From: Takakia lepidozioides
Taxonomy: Eukaryota > Streptophyta > Takakiopsida > Takakiales > Takakiaceae
Direction of reading: 5' to 3'
Length of the DNA: 64,000 nucleotides
NCBI GenBank assembly: GCA_030704615.1
Contig: CM060731.1
Span: forward strand, 94,530,756-94,594,755
Positions 57,006 to 64,000 of this stretch are shown one piece after another. The translations under genes were made by a program, and so were the position numbers. The notes beneath the pieces are model-generated. The model was not told where the DNA came from. It did not search any database and saw nothing but the letters and a program-made list of their open reading frames with translations. Positions within the stretch are counted from its first letter, which is position 1. The number at the start of each line of letters is the position of its first letter.

Positions 57006-58824
57006 CCCGTGAGACGTGCCCTCATCTCATGGGATCAGCTTTGTCAACCTAAGAAGAAGGGAGGGCTTGGGATTATTGATCCTGCAACGCAGATCAAGGC
57101 GCTTTTGGCCAAATGGATCCCCAGAGCCTTGATTCATCGTCACAGTCCTTGGAGCAAGCTCATTCAACCTTATCTCATGGGTGCGCATCCCACCTCCTCC
57201 CCGCTATGGACTCAATCATTACGATGGGTAGTGCAAGGCAAGAATGCAAATGTGCACATGGGATCGAGACCTTGGCAGTCAATATGGGCAGCTTGGCAAT
57301 CCATAAGAGGTTCCCTTACTCAAAAAATTCCTCTCAATTACGCTGAATGTTCCTGCCAGCCGCTCTTTGCAAACTATAACATGTACTCTGGTATGCTGAT
57401 TGACCATAACCCAAAATGGGCATTATGGGAGCTTTGTGGGTTTACCCATATGGGCAGCATCTGGGACCATAACCATTTCTTGGTTGCAGAAGCAGTCAAC
57501 CCTATTCTTGGCCCGAGACGAGCCAGGGCATGGCCTGCACTACTTGATGAAAGTACGGGAATATATGAAGCCACTGCTCAGAGATGAAGATTCCTCGTGG
57601 TCTCCACCCACCTAGACGGCTTCAACTCTGCATAGAGGTAACACCGTCCTCCTGGTCCTAGAGGTAACTAGGCATACAGCCTCTGGTATAGCCTTTGAAG
57701 CTGACTTTCATGGGACTCTTCAACTCGATGGAATGATGGATCTGCCGAAGAGTTCTCTATTTCCCATAAGGGTGCTTGATTCCAAAGGAAATCTAAACCC
57801 TCAAATGGGTCAAGAGCTGACATGGGCTCGGCATTCTATTTTCACGTGGTTTCTTAAATACCCCTTGGCTTCCCTGCAGTTTGACCCAGGGGAATGGAGC
57901 TGGATGGACTCCCACCACTCACCCTTTTTTGCCTACTTAGTGAAGATGGCCTACTCACTATTAAGGCCTCCCCGATCCTTTCTTCACAAATGGAATTTGA
58001 AATGGAGTCACCTCCATCTCTCGCAGCAAACCTGGGATAAGGTATGGAAAGATATCTGGAGGAAGCCAAAAGCAGCTAAGATCTCAGGCTTTTTGTGGAA
58101 GTTGGCACAGCTATTTCCAGATCTTCACAGCAACGCGAGACCAAGCTGGTCAATGATTTTCTCCAGTCCTGGGGGAAAAATGACACACTCGGCACCAGCC
58201 TTCCTTCTTTGCGTTTCTGCTGGCATGGCACTATCCCCGCGGACTAGGAGGTCTCCTGGTGATGGGGATGACGGTGACTTTTATTGGAGACATAAGAAGG
58301 CTCGCGTTACAAAGTCCCGAACTCAGCTTCGATTTTAGCTCTTTTACGTGTGCTTCATAGGATGTTCCCTGCTGGCTTAAACAGTGGCTCCTATTGGAAG
58401 CGCATAAGTGCTTCAGTGACATTGCTTTGATCTCCATTGCTGATTTGGGGCACACCTAATTTGCCTCTGTCAAGCAGGTAGAATGCAGGCAGCCTGCAAC
58501 AGCCTCGGCAGTCAGCTCGTCTTTCTCGTTTGGGCTTACTTCTTCTTCTACTGCCCCTAATTCCACCACTCCACTTTTGTTGCCCCCTTTGGAACCATAA
58601 TCCAGCATGCTCGTTCTTACCTTCTAGCTACCAACAATCTTCCCCCTGTCTAGCACCTCATGTAGCAAGTTAGCTTTGGCTCCGGGGAAGTTCCCCCTCA
58701 ATTAGCCTTCACGGCCTTCCTAGGTGGTTATTTTTTCCACCTGTTGTTATATTTCTTTTTAATTAATTTGAGTAAAAGGGCCTCCGTCCCCTTTCTCTAA
58801 AATAAATAAAAAATAAAAATAAAA
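57006..58824 (+). mobile_element. 5'-truncated LINE (L1-like) 3' end
   Basis: The first frame (to 57587) begins with WDQLCQPKKKGGLGI, the conserved region after the RT domain in plant L1-like elements. The second frame (57733-58338) has WKDIWRKPKAAKISGFLWKL, the zf-RVT type W...W...K...FLW pattern. A frameshift separates them. The copy ends in an A-rich tail (AAAATAAATAAAAAATAAAA, 58797-58824), as expected for target-primed reverse transcription. No endonuclease or RT catalytic region is present. It interrupts or abuts the MULE fragment M3. Confidence 0.85.
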
Positions 58825-58829
58825 GGGCT

Positions 58830-59033
58830 CTACATTGATGCAACTACATCCTCATAAGTCTCATCACCTATCTCATCTGAATCTTTTGAATATGAGAATA
58901 TGTTAAGGTTAGGAACATCATCATCCTCGATATGCATGTTTGCAAGACATCGGCTCATGCTCTCAATGACACTTCCACCAAGGTAGACATCTGGAACATC
59001 CTCCATGACAAAGATCTCCTTCCACGAGGGTGT
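58830..59033 (-). other. Exon-like open stretch, unknown protein
   Basis: On the minus strand a good acceptor (TTTGTTTTCAAACCCAG, ending at 59034) is followed by an open stretch of about 67 codons to a TAG at 58830-58832, with acidic residues (HIEDDDVPN, DSDEIGDETYEDV). It could be the last exon of a host gene whose upstream exons I cannot find. No family is recognised. Confidence 0.25.
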
Positions 59034-60938
59034 CTGGGTTTGAAAACAAAGAAGATGTAAAATTGGCTCTGGTTGCCTCACCTGAAAGGCATCATGAAAT
59101 GCTCGTAAAATTCCACAAAGTCTCCAACCTGAAATAATCATCTCCTAAAGAGAATTACGGTTGTACCAGATGTGTAAGTATAGGTAAGACCCTTCAGTAC
59201 CACTTACCTACTAATACATGCCTAATGTTTGGAAATTACCTAGGTGAGGTGCCTAAATAATAAAAACGAATCTGCCGAATAATATTCCATTTTTATTAAT
59301 TATTAGGGGCGTAATAAGATAGGTAAGTACGGTACGCTTGAACCAGGCAATCTGTAATGTAGGTGGGGGGGGGGGGGGGGGGGGGGGGCGGGCATGCTAG
59401 AATGGGTCACTAGAAGTCTCAGGGACTCTCAGTTGACTTGCGGTCGAGTAAGTTAACGCCTAGTTAACGCCCACAAGTTGGGGTTCAAGCAGAAGGAACA
59501 AACATAAACATATCCATATTCATCTGGAAACGCCTTAATTTTTTGCAAAGCCCTACAAACGTGGCGTTCAACTTCAGAGACGATTAAAGCATGCTACAAT
59601 CATCAGCAGCATCTGCCACAAGTGCATTACAAGAAGAACCTCTTCGTTCAACATATGGAGATGATGGAGAGCGAGCAAAAAGACACGTAAAGCGTAAAGC
59701 AACATCGGCATTGGTAAAGATGCATGAATGTGATGCAACTGACCGAGCAGGAATAAAGTCAGAAATCACTCTGATAAAAGAAATGATGAGGCATGTGAGC
59801 ATCACAATTATCATATAAATGTGGCCCAGCCCTGTGGGCTTTCCTCCCATTCCTTGGTCTGCTTGGCTACATGTCTTGTCTGGCTGTTATGCAACGTTTC
59901 ATGTCATCAGGACAAAACCAAAACTTGTGAGGCCTGGCCTCCCGCGCACTATAATGTGTCTGTTGTTCCGCACACACGCACACACAACACATTGAACATT
60001 GGAGGGGAAGGAACAACCTGAAGGCACAGTCATATGCAACAGAAGGAGAAGTGGTGCAGAATGCCAAGAAGGCATCACCAAGTATCGGAGTGAGCTGCCA
60101 AATCCTAGACCTTTAATTGTTGTATCAAGCAACTTTACAATGCTCGTGCCCCTGAAGCTATTCCCACCTCTGTGGGCAAAACAAAAATTATCTGGACTAC
60201 ATTCCAACAGTTTGCTCTGGCAGGCTTCCTGCTTTCCTCCCCCTTTTCACTTTCCATCCAGAAGAACAAATGACAACCAGAACCTGGAAAGCTGGGAGGA
60301 ATTGATTGTGCAGAAAACCCAAAAGGAAAGAAAAGAAAGGGCCAGAACTATAATGGCGCACACATTCTATCAAGAGGTGATCCACTAATGGAATCTGTCA
60401 ACATAGCCCAGTTGCGAACAACCAAGCCCTTGCATGGATTGGGTACACATAAAACCATAACAGTCACAGAGGGAAATTGTCCACCCCTAATGGTCTATCC
60501 ATCTCCACCCAACAGTATCCCTGGGCTGGTGACTAGCTTGGTTCTTTGGAGATTGTTGGTTAGGGGCCCTTAATCTTACCATGGAACTTGTCCATTCTTC
60601 CTGGGAAGTGCATAGGCCTTTGATGAGACCATAGTCCGACCCCTCATTTACTAAGCCGTGTGTGGGCAGTCCGCCCAAATCCCCTTCCAAAAGAGAAAAC
60701 CCAGGGATGAACCCCAGTTTCTATTGGTGAGTCAGGTCAATGACCTTACCCTTGAGCAGGGCGAGAACATGTTGTGCCTTTCTTACAGGAACCCTGCTTG
60801 TGCGACCTCCCTCCCTCTTTTCATAAGAGAAGCCCCTTCAAATGTGAACATAGGGAGTGCAAAATAGAAAAGAATGGAGGGAGTCTGTCCTAAAGTCATT
60901 CTGTGTATGTGTTTTTAAAAGGAGAGCAAGCACCAATG
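59034..60938. other. No gene recognised; contains a 24-base poly-G run
   Basis: The stretch holds short frames only. At 59365-59388 there is a run of 24 G. The frame at 59591-59818 is open but has no recognisable motif. The last part is the 3' flank of the hAT-like gene. Confidence 0.5.
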
Positions 60939-63548
60939 TTACAAAGTTGCATTGAGGAAAACCTCATCCGGGATTCCATCGAAACCGTCACTGCCATTCA
61001 TGAACAGTTCGGCATCTTTCTCTTCCTCATTCACAAAATCTCGGCGCTCGAGCTTTGCATGCGACGCAATAAATATCATCTTCTCTGCTTTCTCAATTGC
61101 AAGTCGGGAGTTCCCATTTCGGTAGGCCCATCGCCAAAGCGACCAATTGCATTTGAGGCCGCAGCTTGTGGCATGCAAGAAAATCAGACGAACAGCCACT
61201 TTGCCCAGGGACTTGAACTCACTAAGGCACGTCTCCCACACCAACCGTCGGCTCTGTGGGTTGACAGATTTCATTCGGCCTGTTAGTGGGTCGGTCTCTT
61301 TTACCTGGACAGCCTGGGCATAGAGTGGATCAAGTCCATCAGCCCGCCACTTCATTAGCTCCATCAATGCAATGTGGGCTTCCTCCCTTGCAACCAGTCG
61401 AGTGATCAACCGGTCAACATCCTTCTCTTGCTCAATTGTCAGGCACTTAAAGGGTGGCAGGTACTTGCCACTGGTGTCGCGGAGGAGGTAAAGGGGGTCA
61501 AGGATGAAGGAGGCCGCCCATGCTGGGTGATAGTTCTTGTTGAATCGTTTCTCAATCACATCTTGAAGAAGTGACTCATCCTTATCATAGCGGGCACACC
61601 ACTCTTTCACCTTGCCTCTTAGGTCATCCCACAGTGGCAAGCACTGGCTCACCAATGGCCGATCAACCTCAATATCACTCACCATGACCTTAACTATCTT
61701 GATCAAGTCTTGAACAGCTTCCAGATCTGGCCAGAACCGCATGCCCGCCACCATGTCTGTCACATCTCGTCCTAGTTGGTCATCTGAAAATTGTAGTCTA
61801 AAGGATTCATCCAACACTGTCAGCTGGAGAGCTCGGGCCGAGGCCGCAATGTCATCCAGCATCACCAGCACATATGCATAATGGGGATCCGCAAACTGGG
61901 GATCTGGAGGTGTTCGTAAAAGTTTCACAGTGTCGTACTCCTGGTGCAGTCCGGTCGAGGATATAGAAAGCATCAATAATTGGATGGGACATATTGAAGG
62001 AAAGTGAGATTCCAGAACCCTGCTTTTGCCGAGTGTCAAAGGCAAGCTAAATGTGTAGATTGACTCCTGCTTCTGAGGATTTCTTGTGAAATTCTGCATG
62101 GCTTCTACTGCTGAGTGTACCTCATCAAGGTGGCACTTTTATGGTCTAATGGGGGAGGCACTTCACATTGGTTATGCAGTTTTGCAAGAGTGTCATTAAG
62201 GCCTGAGCATAAGGCAGCTGAGTCAATGCCTGGGGAACAAGCACTCCCAAAATGAGACAAAATTAAAAAATGGACACTTCAAAAAGTGACACAGAGGCTG
62301 TAGTCTTACCTGGCGCTGGTACTTTTGCAAGTAAGTCCGAGCTTGCAGCTGGCCGTTGAAGAAGGCGGCCAGCTTGATGCATTCTGCAGCCACGGATCTG
62401 AAAAGAGGGAGATGCTTGTTGAAGTCTTTTAACAGATTGCTGAACCCTTGCGCCTGGCAGGAGAGGTTGACCATCCATGGATGCCGGTATTCCAATTCCT
62501 GCAAAGCCTTCAAGCTGTACTTATCAGCATCAGCCACTACCCCCACACAGCGCTCTGGGGAGGGCCCACAGATAGAAGTTATTGCCTCAGACAGGGTTTC
62601 TTCAACAAGCGTCACAGAAACTGCACCGGCGTTCACGTTAACTACACTGCGAAAAAGAGAGTTCCCATTTGGAAGGTTGAGTGTGATGTTGATAAGTGTC
62701 TCCCCCATGCTGGTTGTCTTCTTCTTCCACCCATCTGACGCAAGCTGGAAAAACATGGCCTCCCGAAGCTTAGCCTCTGATTCTTGCTTCACTTCCTCAA
62801 ATTTCGCGTCCAACTTTGCGCCCGCAAGGTACCGGCGGCTTACAGGTGGCAAACCCAGCTGACTCAGAAACGCCTTGAACTTGGGGTGTTCCACACACGA
62901 GAAAGATACGGTCCCACAGGATTCATACAACCACTCTGCTAGAAGGTTGAGAGCTGCCTCGGTCTGTGCTTTGTTTGGCCCAGTCTGCCCTTGTGAGGCC
63001 CCCCCCACCTTCATGCCTGGGCTCTTGAGCTTCTTCACACTGTCTTCTAGTAACGCCAGAGCACCCAAATCCTCTTTTCCCCCTGACAGCAATAAAGGAG
63101 GGGCAAGACCGACCCTCGCCGCTTCTGAACTGGGAGGCCGAGGGGTGTCAATAGAGATCGCCGGAGGCCCCAAGGATGTTGGCGCACTCCGTTTCCTTGT
63201 GCTGGAGGCCGGGGGTGGTGCTGTTGACTTAGGGCCTGGTTGGGATGCAAGAGTTTTGGGAACAACGCCATTGAAATTGGGACAGGTACCCCGTTTAAGA
63301 TGCTCTGATGCGGTGCGTGAGGGATTTGAAGCTGAGAACATGGCATTGCAAAGAGAGCATCGTAGCTTGACTGCTTTGGGGACCCCAGTGTCGGGGTGCG
63401 GGACTAAGAGGGGCTGGAGGTGTGACCAGTACCAAGCCCCCTTCCCTTTGATAGCCTTGTTACGTACAGTAACAAGCCCATCAAAGCGCTTGTGCAGCGC
63501 CTTGGCTGACAAGTCGTTGTCCTCGTGCCCTGCCATCAATATGCTCAC
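60939..63548 (-). CDS. BED/DUF659/hAT-dimerisation protein, hAT transposase-derived
   Basis: Exon 1 (63548-62305) starts MSILMAGHE and carries a BED-type zinc finger (CSLC...EHLKRGTC), a proline-rich linker and a DUF659-like RNase H-fold region with FQLASDGWKKKTTSMGETL. It ends at a CAG/GTAAGA donor near 62304. A second open region (62099-60939) runs from ATG 62099 and ends with the hAT C-terminal dimerisation pattern (FLHATSCGLKCNWSLW). The usual histidine after C-x2 in the middle region reads SCQAQGFSNLL, and the Glu found before NWS in active relatives appears as Lys, so catalysis is doubtful. An acceptor lies at about 62230, but the frame between 62230 and 62099 contains a TAA, so the join is uncertain. 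It may be a domesticated protein or a mildly decayed element. Confidence 0.7.
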
Positions 63549-64000
63549 TCCCCTCCCTCACGGTGTGCTGCTGTTTCTATGGGTCCCTCGCTTTCTTCTA
63601 CTACTTCCTGGCCTACCCATCTTGCCTGGCCCCACCAGAGCCACACTGATTTATGCTGCAGAAGTTTGGGGGCCAGGACGAGAGTAGGGCGCTGAGTTCC
63701 TGAAATAAGATAGAGATCAAAGCAACCTCAAATGGTGGGGTTCTGAAGGCTTATCACGGGGCATGGGGTCTTCTACTATTCGTCCGTCATTGAGAGTTTA
63801 CTGGAGAGATGAAGAGAGACAAGAGCGGGCACGAGACAAGAAAGACAGGAGGGGGGGGCGGGGGAAGTATGAGAGATAGTCAATGGAAAGAAACCAGAAA
63901 AATCAACCTTTCACCTGAGGCAAGAGTTACGAGAAAAAGGATGGTTCTACATCCAACCCAAGACTACGAAAACCACCACAACCGTGCTCGAGTGGATTAC
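63549..64000. other. Upstream flank of the hAT-like gene
   Basis: No gene is seen. The region should contain the promoter of the minus-strand gene starting at 63548. It has a purine-rich stretch near 63800-63900, including a G-rich run at 63851-63865. Confidence 0.4.

Noticed and set aside
57854-58069. Minus-strand frames inside the LINE copy
   Set aside because: The plus strand carries the recognisable LINE motifs and the A-rich tail fixes the orientation.
59591-59818. 75-codon plus-strand frame
   Set aside because: No recognisable domain, no splice or promoter context; cannot be told from chance.
63535-63687. LINE-like peptide (LIYAAEVWG) on the plus strand upstream of the hAT gene
   Set aside because: Too short and isolated; no neighbouring RT motif supports it.

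Overview
The window looks like transposon-rich nuclear DNA of a green plant-lineage eukaryote. The evidence is spliced genes with GT/AG introns, an aquaporin of plant type, a chromovirus with an initiator-Met-tRNA type primer site, plant-type LINEs, MULE transposases and a BED/DUF659 hAT protein. A streptophyte alga with a large genome (for example a Chara-like charophyte) would fit, but nothing here proves the species. Only the aquaporin (11187-12356, minus), possibly a WD40 terminal exon near 1.5-1.7 kb, and possibly the hAT-derived gene (60939-63548, minus) look like host genes. Almost all the rest is mobile DNA.

Layout. 1-830: 3' end of a LINE (minus). 1513-1744: WD40-like last exon. 2969-10984: an LTR retrotransposon (Ty3/gypsy, plus) with paired LTRs, an extra 5' ORF, and broken gag, protease, RT/RNase H and integrase. 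11187-12356: aquaporin. 12357-16171: no gene seen. 16172-19737: 5'-truncated copy B of an unusual repeat gene. 19883-26836: chromovirus (minus) inserted inside a MULE transposase exon with a near-perfect 5-bp target duplication. 26842-28848 with 19811-19882: that MULE (M2, minus). 29240-30840: array of about 30 palindromes. 31160-36337: copy A of the unusual gene (plus). 36490-37520: second palindrome array. 37797-39437: two divergent copies of an unrecognised gene. 39945-42992: gag-protease piece of another retroelement (minus). 42993-55677: a putative 12.7-kb two-gene transposon. 55678-56970: two more MULE fragments around a perfect hairpin. 57006-58824: 5'-truncated LINE with an A-rich tail. 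60939-63548: hAT-like gene.

Most interesting system. Copies A, B and C encode one large spliced protein family. It has a central ParB/sulfiredoxin-like segment with a DGNHRLLAW motif, and a C-terminal half patterned like a beta-class amino-methyltransferase: a motif IV-like D-x-P strand first, then a motif I-like LDLTCGTG strand. ParB plus N4/N6 methylase fusions are known in bacteria and phages; here the architecture sits in a multicopy eukaryotic repeat. In both fuller copies the gene is divergent from a MULE transposase (with GCM/WRKY-like and SWIM zinc domains), and the space between them is filled by an array of 22-bp GC-centred palindromes. The same palindrome type recurs in that copy's introns. 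The C/M1 unit is bounded at both ends by related inverted terminal sequences (GCTCATG repeats ending AAATAGCA). I infer a large two-gene transposon in which the palindromes may be the recognition, partition or methylation sites of the ParB-methylase-like protein. All copies here carry frameshifts, so an active version would have to lie elsewhere. Positions and homologies were read by eye; domain names need profile searches.
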